Assembly: GCA_903857865.1 (NCBI GenBank)
Contig: CAIOGO010000020.1
Coordinates: 169,064-233,063, forward strand
Length of the DNA stretch: 64,000 nucleotides
Reading direction: 5' to 3'
Source: an uncultured bacterium
GTDB lineage: Bacteria; Bipolaricaulota; Bipolaricaulia; UBA7950; UBA9294
The translations under genes and the position numbers were made by a program. Positions 50,319-58,739 of the stretch are shown piece by piece. Each line of letters begins with the position of its first letter. Within the stretch, counting starts at the first letter, position 1. Below the pieces are notes generated by a model. It did not search any database. It worked only from the letters and a program-made list of their open reading frames with translations, and was not told where the DNA came from.

Positions 50319-51962
50319 CTATCTGCCTGCCGCCTCCTTCATGACGAGATTGATGCGCCAGTTGTGCATGTTCTCGCTCGGACCGACGAAGGCGATCTCC
50401 TCCAGCGGCCCTGCGATGTACGCCTGGTGCGCAAACAGCGTCGGCTTCTGGTACGGGTAGAGCGCTAGGGCGTGGTCCGCGATGATCGGCTGCAGGAGCT
50501 CGTACGTCAGGAGTCGCGAGAATGCATTCGGCTCCGCCCGCGTGCTGTCGAGCATCTGGATCAGCTGAGGATCGTCGAAGTACCAGTGGGCTTCGAAGAT
50601 CCACCCAAGGCCTCCCGGAGAGAACATCGAGTACATGAAGTAGTCGTACGTGGGGAACGCCTGCGGCGCGAACAGGAAGATGGTCATGTTCGGCGTCGAC
50701 TCCGCGGAGGAGCATTCGGCCGAGTACTGCGGCCATGGGGGTCCCGCAACCTCGACCCGCACGCCAAGTTGTGCCATATCCGCCTGCAGCTGCAGGCCGA
50801 CCTCCTCTTCGAAGTCAAGGCCGCCGCAGTAGTGGTACACCAGCGTGATGTCCCTGAGGTTGTTCGCGTACTTCGAGAGAGCGAGCTCCTGTCGCGCCCG
50901 CTCCAGGTTCTGCGCCCGCGGCTGCGGCTCAATGGGCACATAGCCTGCCATGTTTGGCAGGATGATCCCGGTCTCGCCGTTGCCGAACGGTTCCCAGGGC
51001 CCGACGACCCCTACGTAGTCGAATGCATAGAGGATCGCCTTGCGGAAGTGCTCGTCGTCCGTAGGGGCCACCTTGGAGTTCATCCACACGGTTACGTTCT
51101 GAGCCCAGACGTAGCTGAGATCGAGCATCGGGTCGCTCTGGATCTGAGTCAATTGAGGCACGGTCCAGCCGCCGTTGATCTCAAGGTCCAGCCCGCCGCT
51201 CTTCAGGAGGGTCATCAAGGAGGTGTAGTCGGTCTCCATGATGAAGATCAGGCGCTCGATGGGCACCTCGTCCGGCCCCCAGCCCTCGTTCGACCAGCCA
51301 TCGAAGTAGCCGAGGAAGCGCGTCGCATCGAGGCGCTGCCCCGGGATGTGGGTGACCATGACGTAGGGACCCGTTCCGGCATCGTGCGTCGACAGCCAAT
51401 CCTCGCCGTAGTCACCCAGGTCGCCGTAGTTGCCTGGCTGCTTGACGTTCGCGAGCACGACTGCCTTCTCCACGGGGAAGAACAGCGCCAGAGTCTCCGG
51501 GAAGATCGCGCTTGGCTTCTCGAGAGCGAAGTCCACCGTGTACCGGTCGATCACGGTCGCCGTGACTTTCCCCAGCGGCCCCGAGTTTCCTCTGCCCATC
51601 GTGATGAACCGCGTCATTGAGAATGCGACGTCCTCGGCGGTCAGCTCATGGCCCGAATGGAAGAGCACGCCTTGGCGCAACGCGAACCGCCAGTGCGTGA
51701 GGTCTCCTCCGACCGCCTGCCAGCTTGTAGCCAAGTGAGCCCGCACAGATCCGTCGGGCGTCGGATAGACCATGGGGCTGTACAGGTTGTACATCGCCTC
51801 CGTGTCGTACCAGTCCGAAGCCGTCGCCGGATCCGCCGTGATCACCGGGTACCCATTGATGACCGCCACGTTGTCCGTGGCACATACACCGACAAAGCAT
51901 CCAAAGCCGACCGTGAGGGCAAACGCCGCCACGATCACGCGCAGGACCTTCTTGTTCCTCAC
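50319..51962 (-). CDS. Oligopeptide-type ABC substrate-binding protein (SBP_bac_5)
   Basis: 547 residues with a signal peptide (VLRVIVAAFALTVGFGCFVG). A Cys in GFGC could be a lipobox, but the context is imperfect. The mature protein has the family-5 pattern: NLYSPMVYPTPDGSVRAHLA, FALRQGVLFHSGHELTAEDV, STHDAGTGPYVM and FRKAILYAFDYVGV. Binds peptides or other amides outside the membrane. Start GTG 51962 follows AGAGGTGATG. It is 144 nt downstream of the M24 gene, and this gap may hold its own promoter. Confidence 0.9.
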   Translation of the reverse strand: MRNKKVLRVIVAAFALTVGFGCFVGVCATDNVAVINGYPVITADPATASDWYDTEAMYNLYSPMVYPTPDGSVRAHLATSWQAVGGDLTHWRFALRQGVLFHSGHELTAEDVAFSMTRFITMGRGNSGPLGKVTATVIDRYTVDFALEKPSAIFPETLALFFPVEKAVVLANVKQPGNYGDLGDYGEDWLSTHDAGTGPYVMVTHIPGQRLDATRFLGYFDGWSNEGWGPDEVPIERLIFIMETDYTSLMTLLKSGGLDLEINGGWTVPQLTQIQSDPMLDLSYVWAQNVTVWMNSKVAPTDDEHFRKAILYAFDYVGVVGPWEPFGNGETGIILPNMAGYVPIEPQPRAQNLERARQELALSKYANNLRDITLVYHYCGGLDFEEEVGLQLQADMAQLGVRVEVAGPPWPQYSAECSSAESTPNMTIFLFAPQAFPTYDYFMYSMFSPGGLGWIFEAHWYFDDPQLIQMLDSTRAEPNAFSRLLTYELLQPIIADHALALYPYQKPTLFAHQAYIAGPLEEIAFVGPSENMHNWRINLVMKEAAGR

Positions 51963-52106
51963 TCTACATCACCTCTTGCCGCTTCCTTCGATCGCGCACA
52001 CTCCTTCCTCCTTGCACCTGCGCCCTCTGCCACCTCCTTCTTCTTCCTCGCCTCTAGTGGAGAGACAACGCCTTTCCGCGGCGTCCAGCCGCCACGGTTA
52101 ACGAAC

Positions 52107-53216
52107 TCAGCGAACGACGCACAGCTCATGCGTCGCCGCGGTCATCGCTCGTGCCCCAGACTCCGTCACAACGACGACGTCCTCAATCCGAACACCGAAT
52201 CGATCCGGGAAGTAGACGCCCGGCTCGATCGAGAATGTCATCCCCTTCTGCAATGGAAGAGAGTTCCCTTCCGCGATGTATGGGTGTTCGTGAATGTCCA
52301 ATCCGATGCCGTGGCCCGTCCGGTGAATGAATTCCCGCCCAAGACCCTCGCCCTCCAGGTGCTCACGCGCCGTCCGGTCGATGTCACACGCTCGTTGCCC
52401 AGGCCGCACGGCCGCTACTGCGAGGCGCTGCGCTTCCTTCACCGCCGCGTGAGCCCGGCGGACCTCGTCGGATGGCCGACCACAAACAACCGTCCGACTG
52501 ATGTCCGAACAGTACCCGCCCACTCGGCATCCGAAGTCCAGGATCACCACATCCCCGCGGCACACGCGGCGGTCGCCGGCGCGATAGTGTGGAAGAGCGG
52601 AGTTCGGGCCCGTGGCAACCAGGGTCTTGAACGCCGGCTCCTCGGCGCCAGCCTCGACCATCGCCTCCTCAAGCTGCGCGGCCAGCTCGAGCTCCGTCCT
52701 CCCCTCGAATCCGGCCTCCAGAATCCCAGCGAAAGCCGCGTCGGCGCATGCGCCCGCTCTCTCCAGAAGCGCAACCTCATCGGAATCCTTGCGCATGCGC
52801 AGCGCCGCGAGCACGCTCCCGGCGGACGCGAACTGGCACTGCGGCAAGGCTTTCTGGATTGGAAGGAGGGACGAAGCCCAGAGCCCGTCATCGACCAGGA
52901 CGCACCCGTGAGGCGCAAGCCTTCCGAGCGCTTCGCTCAAGGCTCCCGCCGCCCCCTCTCCGTCCGACCAGGCAACGACGTCCGCACGTCCCGATGCTTT
53001 CCTCGTCTGTGCTTCGTAGAGCTGCGGCACGACAAACAACGCGTCGCCTTCCGCGGGGACAAGCAACAGGAGCAGCCTCTCCCCCGGCTCGTCGGAGAAG
53101 CCGGTCAGGTACTTCATCGACGATGAGAGGCCGACCACCAGCAGGCTGGCGCCCTGGCGCCCGACCTCGACCTGCGCTGCGCGAAGTCTCTCGCTGTGGC
53201 GCGTCGGATGGCTCAT
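52107..53216 (-). CDS. M24-family metallopeptidase (Xaa-Pro aminopeptidase/prolidase type)
   Basis: 369 residues: creatinase-type N-terminal domain (1-130) and pita-bread catalytic domain. The five metal ligands are present: Asp in VILDFGC, Asp in YCSDISRTV, His in IHRTGHGIGLDIHE, Glu in FSIEPGVYFP and Glu in VRIEDVVVV. Creatinase proper lacks these ligands, so an aminopeptidase P or prolidase activity on proline-containing peptides is expected. ATG 53216 overlaps the stop of the DUF3830 gene (ATGA). Fits processing of peptides brought in by the importer. Confidence 0.9.
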   Translation of the reverse strand: MSHPTRHSERLRAAQVEVGRQGASLLVVGLSSSMKYLTGFSDEPGERLLLLLVPAEGDALFVVPQLYEAQTRKASGRADVVAWSDGEGAAGALSEALGRLAPHGCVLVDDGLWASSLLPIQKALPQCQFASAGSVLAALRMRKDSDEVALLERAGACADAAFAGILEAGFEGRTELELAAQLEEAMVEAGAEEPAFKTLVATGPNSALPHYRAGDRRVCRGDVVILDFGCRVGGYCSDISRTVVCGRPSDEVRRAHAAVKEAQRLAVAAVRPGQRACDIDRTAREHLEGEGLGREFIHRTGHGIGLDIHEHPYIAEGNSLPLQKGMTFSIEPGVYFPDRFGVRIEDVVVVTESGARAMTAATHELCVVR

Positions 53217-53674
53217 CGGGCATCTCCAGCTTGGCTGGCGGCGCGCATCCGGACTCGCTCGAATCCCTGTCGCCAGATGCGCAGGCCGATCTCAGTCGCC
53301 AGCAGCCATTGATCCTGGGGAATCCGCGCGAACACGTTGACCGGAAGGTAGCCGCGGTGATCGCGCGTCACTTCGGCGCCGTAGTACAGAGCGAGGGCTT
53401 CGCACGCCTTCGCCCCTTTCTCCCATTCCCGCCAGTAAATGACGTCCCCCGTGTTCACCGTCGAGGTGTCGTTCTCGCGCGCGGGAGCGCCCGGCCCGAG
53501 CGCGATCGGAAAGTTGACCTCGCGACCCGACCAACGGGAGTGCGACACTGTGGCCTCCAACGGCAGGGCGCGGAGCACCGCCCCGCAAGTCTCGGGGGCG
53601 GAATCCCACAGAACGGCCGCCCTCACCACGCCCCCACGCTCGAACTCGAACTCGATCTCCGTCGGATGCTTCAT
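53213..53674 (-). CDS. DUF3830 cyclophilin-like protein
   Basis: 153 residues, small beta-barrel of the cyclophilin-like fold. Pattern: EFERGGVVRAAVLWDSAPET, then SHSRWSGREVNFP, and GDVIYWREW. DUF3830 members usually sit beside amidohydrolase or hydantoinase genes, but their role is unknown. ATGA overlaps on both sides tie it translationally to HyuB and the M24 gene. Confidence 0.75.
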   Translation of the reverse strand: MKHPTEIEFEFERGGVVRAAVLWDSAPETCGAVLRALPLEATVSHSRWSGREVNFPIALGPGAPARENDTSTVNTGDVIYWREWEKGAKACEALALYYGAEVTRDHRGYLPVNVFARIPQDQWLLATEIGLRIWRQGFERVRMRAASQAGDAR

Positions 53675-55431
53675 GCCGACGTCTCCTTCCGGAGCGCCTT
53701 CCGGAGCGCAGTGGTCGCAGCGCGGTCGACCTGAAGCGTTGCCGGGTCGATCACGACGTCATACTCGTCACGAGCGGCAGCCATCGACACGTAGCCGTCG
53801 ACGACGTCGCGGGCAACGCGGTTGGGGTCGCGCTCAACCGCGTTCCCGTACCCTCCACCTCCGCCACCTCGGAAGCTGACCACTTCGCCCTTCTTGAGCG
53901 GCAGATTCGAGATCTTCCGCCACTCTTCCTTGCTCCCGTCCAGACGTTCGACAACCGTGAGGTTGGTCTTCCCGGGCTGTCCGCCGAACACGCCCCACGG
54001 CGGCGTGTACTTGACGCGATCCGTGGTCACCGTCAGCCCGGCGTCCGATCCCAACCGGTAGTCCCGCCGAACCCCAAGACCTCCGCGTGACTTGCCTGCA
54101 CCGCCCGAGTCCTGCACAAGCTCGTAGCGCTCCACTCGCCACGGGTACCTCACCTCGACCACTTCGGCCGGCACGTTGTACGTGTCGCCAAGCGTCATCG
54201 AGAAGAGAGCTGCCTCCCCGTCCTCAAGCGGCTTTCCGCCATACCCTCCGGCGTCGGCTTCAGCACACACGTAGTACTTGCCGGACTTCGGGTCGACGCC
54301 GTAGATGAAGTTGGCCATCGAGTCTCCGAAATGACCGCCGCGCACTCGATCCGGAATCGCCGGCGCGAGGGCCTTCAAGAAGAGGTCGGGGATCGTGGTC
54401 GAGGGCGTCGGCCACATCGCGCAGGCTGCCGGGAACCGCGGCTTGAGGAAGCTGCCGTCGGGAATCACGATTCGCAGGGCACGGAAGAAGCCTTCATTGC
54501 ACGGCAGGTGCGGCGTCGTCACGATCTTGAACGCGTATCGCGTCGCCGAAATCGTCGACGGCTCCGGCGTGTTCATCGGCCCGCGATTCTGGGGACCCGT
54601 GCCGGTGAAGTCCGCCGTGAGCTCGTCGTCCTTCACGGTAATCGTCAGCTTCAGAAGAAGTTTCTCGTCGAGGGGCGCATCGTCGTTCCCATCTCCATCC
54701 AGAATGGCCTCCGCCGAGTACGTCCCGTTCGGAATGCGGCGCACGGCGGCCCGCGCCATGCGCTCGCCCTGCAGCAGGATCTCGTTGAGAGCGCCGACGG
54801 TGGTCTTCAGCCCGAACCGATCGATCACGTCGGAGAAGCGTTGGCTTCCCTTGCGAACGGCCGCCACCATGGCGCGGATGTCGCCGAGGACGGCGTCAGG
54901 CACGCGCGTGTTCGCGCGAATCAGCCGGAACACGTCCTCGTTGTTCTTCCCCTCAACGAGGAGCTTCACGGGAGGCATGCGGAAGCCTTCCTGGAACACC
55001 TCCGTCGTGTCGCTGTACCAGCCGCCGGGGTAGATGCCGCCCATGTCCACGGTGTGCCCGCGAAATGCGGCCCAGCCCCGAATCTCCCCGTCAAAGAAGA
55101 CCGGGCACAGCGTGACAAGGTCAGGGCAGTGCGTGCCGCCGCCGTTGTACGGGTCGTTGCACAGAATCACATCGCCAGGCCGGAGGTTCTCCCGCCCGAT
55201 CGTCTCGTAGGTTGATCGCACGGCGTAGCCGAGGTTCGCCAGAAAGATCGGAAGACCGGGCGTCTCGGCGATCAGGTTCGCCTCGCCATCGAGGATGCCG
55301 CAGCTGAAGTCGACGACCTCGTAGAGGATCGGACTGTACGCGGCCCTCTCCACGGTCCGACGGATGTCGCGACTGGCTGCAATCAACCGGTTGCGGATGA
55401 CCTCGAGGGTCACGGGATCGATCTTCATCAC
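53671..55431 (-). CDS. Hydantoinase/oxoprolinase B subunit (copy 2)
   Basis: 586 residues, the same length as copy 1. MKIDPVTLEVIRNRLIAASR start, CNDPYNGGGTHCPDLVTLCP, DFTGTGPQNRGPMNTP, PCNEGFFRALRIVIPDGSFL, RGGLGVRRDYRLG and a Gly-rich RGGGGGGYGN segment near the end. Overlaps HyuA copy 2 by ATGA. The two B copies differ across most of their length, so they probably serve different substrates. Confidence 0.9.
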   Translation of the reverse strand: MMKIDPVTLEVIRNRLIAASRDIRRTVERAAYSPILYEVVDFSCGILDGEANLIAETPGLPIFLANLGYAVRSTYETIGRENLRPGDVILCNDPYNGGGTHCPDLVTLCPVFFDGEIRGWAAFRGHTVDMGGIYPGGWYSDTTEVFQEGFRMPPVKLLVEGKNNEDVFRLIRANTRVPDAVLGDIRAMVAAVRKGSQRFSDVIDRFGLKTTVGALNEILLQGERMARAAVRRIPNGTYSAEAILDGDGNDDAPLDEKLLLKLTITVKDDELTADFTGTGPQNRGPMNTPEPSTISATRYAFKIVTTPHLPCNEGFFRALRIVIPDGSFLKPRFPAACAMWPTPSTTIPDLFLKALAPAIPDRVRGGHFGDSMANFIYGVDPKSGKYYVCAEADAGGYGGKPLEDGEAALFSMTLGDTYNVPAEVVEVRYPWRVERYELVQDSGGAGKSRGGLGVRRDYRLGSDAGLTVTTDRVKYTPPWGVFGGQPGKTNLTVVERLDGSKEEWRKISNLPLKKGEVVSFRGGGGGGYGNAVERDPNRVARDVVDGYVSMAAARDEYDVVIDPATLQVDRAATTALRKALRKETSA

Positions 55432-57470
55432 GCCTCCCCACTCAGCGAAACGATCAGGTTGCCGTACTCGTCCACGCGACAGCTCTGCCCGGTCTCCACA
55501 GCGGTCGTAGCCGTCGCCTCCTCGATCAGCGCGGGCCCGGCGACGACGTTGTCGGACAACAGGCGCTCACGTCGAAGGACAGCGAAGGATTGGTAGCGCC
55601 CGTTGCCGACATACACCTTCCGCTCGCCCATCCGCGCGGCCGCGGGAGGCGTGGGCTTGCCTGCGGGGATCTTCTCCAGAAGAGGCTTGTTCACGTTCCC
55701 GATACCGATGACCTTCAGCGACACGACTTCCTTAGGCTCCTCCGGGGCGTTGTGGCCATAGACGCGAAGGTGCGTCTCATCGAAACTCGCCGCGAGCAAG
55801 GCCTTCGACGACTCCGTCACCGGCGCGGCGGCCGCGACAGCCAGCGTGTGCTCCTGTCCTGTGTAGCGCAGGTCCACGACGTAGCTGACGGTGATCCGGG
55901 AGTCCTCGATCTCCTCCTTCTCAAAGACGCCGCGGATGCGCTCTTCCAGGCTTCTGAACACGCCGTTCAACTCCGCAGGGCTTGCACCGACCAGCGGCGC
56001 GATGTAGGTCTGCTCGAGATCGTGGCGCAGGTCGGCCATCAACATCCCCCACGCCGAGAAGACGCCCGAGTACGGAGGAACGATGACCGTCGGGATGAGT
56101 AGCTCCTTGGCAATGGCCGCCGCGTGGATGGGTCCCGCGCCGCCGAACGCCACCATCACGAACTCCCGAGGGTCATAGCCGCGCTTGACGGTCATGGACT
56201 GCAGGAGTCCCGACATGTTCGTGTTGACGATCTTCACGATCCCGAGCGCGGCTTCATCCACGCTGAGGTCGAAGTGATCGGCCATGCTCCGGATCGCTTG
56301 CTCGGCAAGGCTCTTGGAGATCTGCATCTCGCCGCCGAGGAAGTAGCCGGGATCCAGAATCCCAAGCTGGAGATTCGCATCTGTCACCGTCGGCTCCTTG
56401 CCGCCTCGCATGTAGCACGCCGGTCCCGGCTGGGCGCCGGCACTCTGGGGACCCACATGCATGGCGCCCGCCTCGTCAATCCAGGCGATGCTGCCTCCCC
56501 CCGCACCGATCTCGCGCAGGTCAACAACGGGGAGAAGGATCGGGCGGCCCTCCACGACGTACTGCTCCGCCGTCTCTGGTAGTCCGTGCGTGATGATGGA
56601 TGTCTTCGCCGTCGTTCCGCCCATGTCGTACGAAATCACGTTCTCGAAGCCAACGAGCTTCGCGAGCTGCGCGGCGCCGATGGCGCCTCCCGCCGGCCCG
56701 GACTCCACCATGGCGATCGGCATTTCGCGCGCCACGCTCGCTGCCATCACGCCGCCGTTCGACTGCATGATCTGCAGAATCTGTCCGAAGCCGCGTCCCC
56801 TAAGCTCATCCTCGAGGTCGTTCAGGTATGTGCGCACGACGGGCATCACGTACGCGTTCTGGACCGTCGTGCTCGTGCGTTCGAACTCGTAGTACCGTCG
56901 CGTAATGAGGTGCGAGAGCGAGACGGCCACTCCCGGCAAGCGCTGCTGGAGGAACGCACCGATGCCCGCCTCGTGCTCCGGATTCGCGTACGCGTTCAGA
57001 AGGCACACGGCGACCGACTCCACCTTCTCCCGCTCAAGAACGCCCAACACCCTCTCTAGATCGGCCGTCGCCAGCGGGCGCACGACCTTGCCGTCGGCGT
57101 CGATCCGCTCCTGAACCTCGAGCCGCAGATGGCGCGGAACCAGCGGACGAGGCTTCCGATAGAGCGCATCGTACATCTCGGTCCGATTGCAGCGACCGAT
57201 CTCCAACACGTCGCGGAAGCCCTCCGTGGTGACCAGTGCCGTCTTCGCCCCCTTCCCTTCGATCAGGGCGTTGATGACGACCGTCGTCCCGTGAGAGAGG
57301 AACGAGGCATCGCAAAGCGGCTTGTCGAACTTCTCGATGCATTCGATCGTCCCAATCGCCGGGTTGTGCGGTGTAGATGAGACCTTGCTGATCGCGATCT
57401 TCCCCGTCTTCTCGTCGAGGAGTACGCCGTCAGTGAAAGTCCCACCTACATCCGTGCTCACTCTATACAT
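55428..57470 (-). CDS. Hydantoinase/oxoprolinase A subunit (copy 2)
   Basis: 680 residues. TDVGGTFTDGVLLDEKTG, HGTTVVINALIEGKG, YDMGGTTAKTSIITHG, IGAGGGSIAWIDEAGAMHVG and AFGGAGPIHAAAIAKELL are the ASKHA and family signatures. ATG 57470 has GGAGG with 7-nt spacing and lies 8 nt inside the end of the regulator gene. ATP-dependent opening of a ring amide (hydantoin, oxoproline or lactam) is the expected reaction. Confidence 0.9.
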   Translation of the reverse strand: MYRVSTDVGGTFTDGVLLDEKTGKIAISKVSSTPHNPAIGTIECIEKFDKPLCDASFLSHGTTVVINALIEGKGAKTALVTTEGFRDVLEIGRCNRTEMYDALYRKPRPLVPRHLRLEVQERIDADGKVVRPLATADLERVLGVLEREKVESVAVCLLNAYANPEHEAGIGAFLQQRLPGVAVSLSHLITRRYYEFERTSTTVQNAYVMPVVRTYLNDLEDELRGRGFGQILQIMQSNGGVMAASVAREMPIAMVESGPAGGAIGAAQLAKLVGFENVISYDMGGTTAKTSIITHGLPETAEQYVVEGRPILLPVVDLREIGAGGGSIAWIDEAGAMHVGPQSAGAQPGPACYMRGGKEPTVTDANLQLGILDPGYFLGGEMQISKSLAEQAIRSMADHFDLSVDEAALGIVKIVNTNMSGLLQSMTVKRGYDPREFVMVAFGGAGPIHAAAIAKELLIPTVIVPPYSGVFSAWGMLMADLRHDLEQTYIAPLVGASPAELNGVFRSLEERIRGVFEKEEIEDSRITVSYVVDLRYTGQEHTLAVAAAAPVTESSKALLAASFDETHLRVYGHNAPEEPKEVVSLKVIGIGNVNKPLLEKIPAGKPTPPAAARMGERKVYVGNGRYQSFAVLRRERLLSDNVVAGPALIEEATATTAVETGQSCRVDEYGNLIVSLSGEA

Positions 57471-58542
57471 CGCTTCCTCCTGGTCGTTGCCTGTCTCGTC
57501 CTCCGTCGGCCAACCTCCGGGACGGCGCTTCCTCCGACACCGCCTGCCACGCCTCTTCCGCTTCCCCAATTGCCGCCGACATGCGTGCGAGCAGCAGCTT
57601 CGCTCCTCCGCTGGCCTCCGTCGTGCAGACGTGCGGCGTTCCCGCGGGGAGGTGGTAGCAGTCTCCCGCCGCCAAGGCGTACGGCTCTTCGGCGATCCTC
57701 AACTGAACCCGTCCGTCGAGGACGTAGCCGAATTCCTCGTCGTCGGGCGCGATCTCTCCCTGCCCGTAGCTTGAGGGGATCTCCGCAACCAGCACTTCGA
57801 GGACTCCTGCGGGAAGACTCCCGCTCAGGAATCGATACGCAACCGTGCTATCGGACAGCTTCACATGGGGCGTGCTGTCAGTCCCGGTCCGGAGGGGCTC
57901 ATGCAACGTCGGCACCCTGGCCACATCGGCGGGGTTTCCTCCGAGGAGCGCGATCGCCCGGGCGTAGCGCGCTGTCTGAATCCACAGCACCTTCGCCCCC
58001 CCGTTGTCGTTGGTTGAGCACCGGTGCGACGTTGTCCCAAGGACGTGGTAGCTGTCGCCCCTGCCCAATCCGTATGCGTCTTCGCCGATCGTGACGTCGA
58101 GCGAGCCCTCGAGCACGTAGCCGAACTCCTCACCATCGTGGACGTGCCTCTCATGACTGCTGCCCGGCGTCATCTCTCCGATCAACACTTCGAACCGACG
58201 CCCAGGGAACTTCGCACTTAGGAACCGGTAGTGGATCGAGGTTCCGGATAGGCTGAGGTACGACTGATTGTCGCCCTTCGTGATCGCCGTCGGGCGTGGG
58301 TCGACAAGGAACGCCATGCCCGGTCCGTTGGTCATTACGAGCATATCGGCGAGCGAGACATCCAGAGCGGCGCAAATCGCCTGCAGAGACTGGATCGAGA
58401 ACGACGACAGGCCCCGCTCGATTTGAGAAAGGAACCCAATCGACAGTCCGCACTGCTGGGAGAGCACGCGCAAGGAGAGTCCCCGCAGGCGCCGGAGATG
58501 TCGCACCTTTCGCCCGACCTCCTCAAGGCGGTCTGTTTCCAT
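57463..58542 (-). CDS. XRE-family regulator with two cupin domains
   Basis: 359 residues. HTH_3 domain (about 8-62: LRRLRGLSLRVLSQQCGLSI, SQIERGLSSFSIQSLQ), cupin 1 (about 100-185, HDGEEFGYVLEGSLDVTIGE) and cupin 2 (about 230-320, DDEEFGYVLDGRVQLRIAEE). The common architecture has one cupin; the second looks like an internal duplication. The cupins likely sense a small ligand. The gene heads the hydantoinase/importer run and overlaps HyuA. Its promoter contains half of a GTGAAC-type palindrome, so autoregulation is likely. The start codon is only 5 nt from the -10 box. Confidence 0.88.
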   Translation of the reverse strand: METDRLEEVGRKVRHLRRLRGLSLRVLSQQCGLSIGFLSQIERGLSSFSIQSLQAICAALDVSLADMLVMTNGPGMAFLVDPRPTAITKGDNQSYLSLSGTSIHYRFLSAKFPGRRFEVLIGEMTPGSSHERHVHDGEEFGYVLEGSLDVTIGEDAYGLGRGDSYHVLGTTSHRCSTNDNGGAKVLWIQTARYARAIALLGGNPADVARVPTLHEPLRTGTDSTPHVKLSDSTVAYRFLSGSLPAGVLEVLVAEIPSSYGQGEIAPDDEEFGYVLDGRVQLRIAEEPYALAAGDCYHLPAGTPHVCTTEASGGAKLLLARMSAAIGEAEEAWQAVSEEAPSRRLADGGRDRQRPGGSDV

Positions 58543-58547
58543 CCACC

Positions 58548-58577
58548 ACTCTAGTACGCCGAGTGAACGTCTGTCAA
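58548..58577 (-). promoter_or_regulatory. Promoter of the XRE-bicupin operon
   Basis: On the minus strand TTGACA (58577-58572), an 18-nt spacer and TAGAGT (58553-58548). ATG 58542 follows after 5 nt without a Shine-Dalgarno, predicting a leaderless mRNA. GTTCACTC (part of 58561-58568) lies in the spacer and is a half-site of the operator at 58582-58600. Confidence 0.6.
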
Positions 58578-58581
58578 GAGG

Positions 58582-58600
58582 GAGTGAACGCCGTTCACTC
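58582..58600. promoter_or_regulatory. Operator candidate: GAGTGAAC-GCC-GTTCACTC palindrome
   Basis: Perfect 8-bp inverted repeat with a 3-nt centre in the 197-nt gap between the two divergent XRE-cupin genes. Additional half-sites GAGTGAAC at 58561-58568 and GGTGAAC at 58603-58609 give a spaced array, expected for a dimeric XRE regulator. Confidence 0.7.
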
Positions 58601-58701
58601 GCGGTGAACTGGCGGGCGTCGATGGGTCCCTTGTCGATGTGCGGTCAGGCTACGCACGCACACCTCCGCAATCGACTCTCGCTGCCCCGCCGCGTCCGCC
58701 T

Positions 58702-58730
58702 TTGCTGCCCCTGTTCTCTGCGCCTATACT
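58702..58730 (+). promoter_or_regulatory. Promoter of the XRE-cupin gene (leaderless geometry)
   Basis: TTGCTG (58702-58707), 17-nt spacer, TATACT (58725-58730). ATG 58740 follows after 9 nt, with no Shine-Dalgarno between. Confidence 0.5.
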
Positions 58731-58739
58731 CGCGCGGTC

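Noticed and set aside
51963-52106. Terminator between the M24 gene and the binding-protein gene
   Set aside because: Only a weak stem (GGCG/CGCC region) without a T-run; not convincing.
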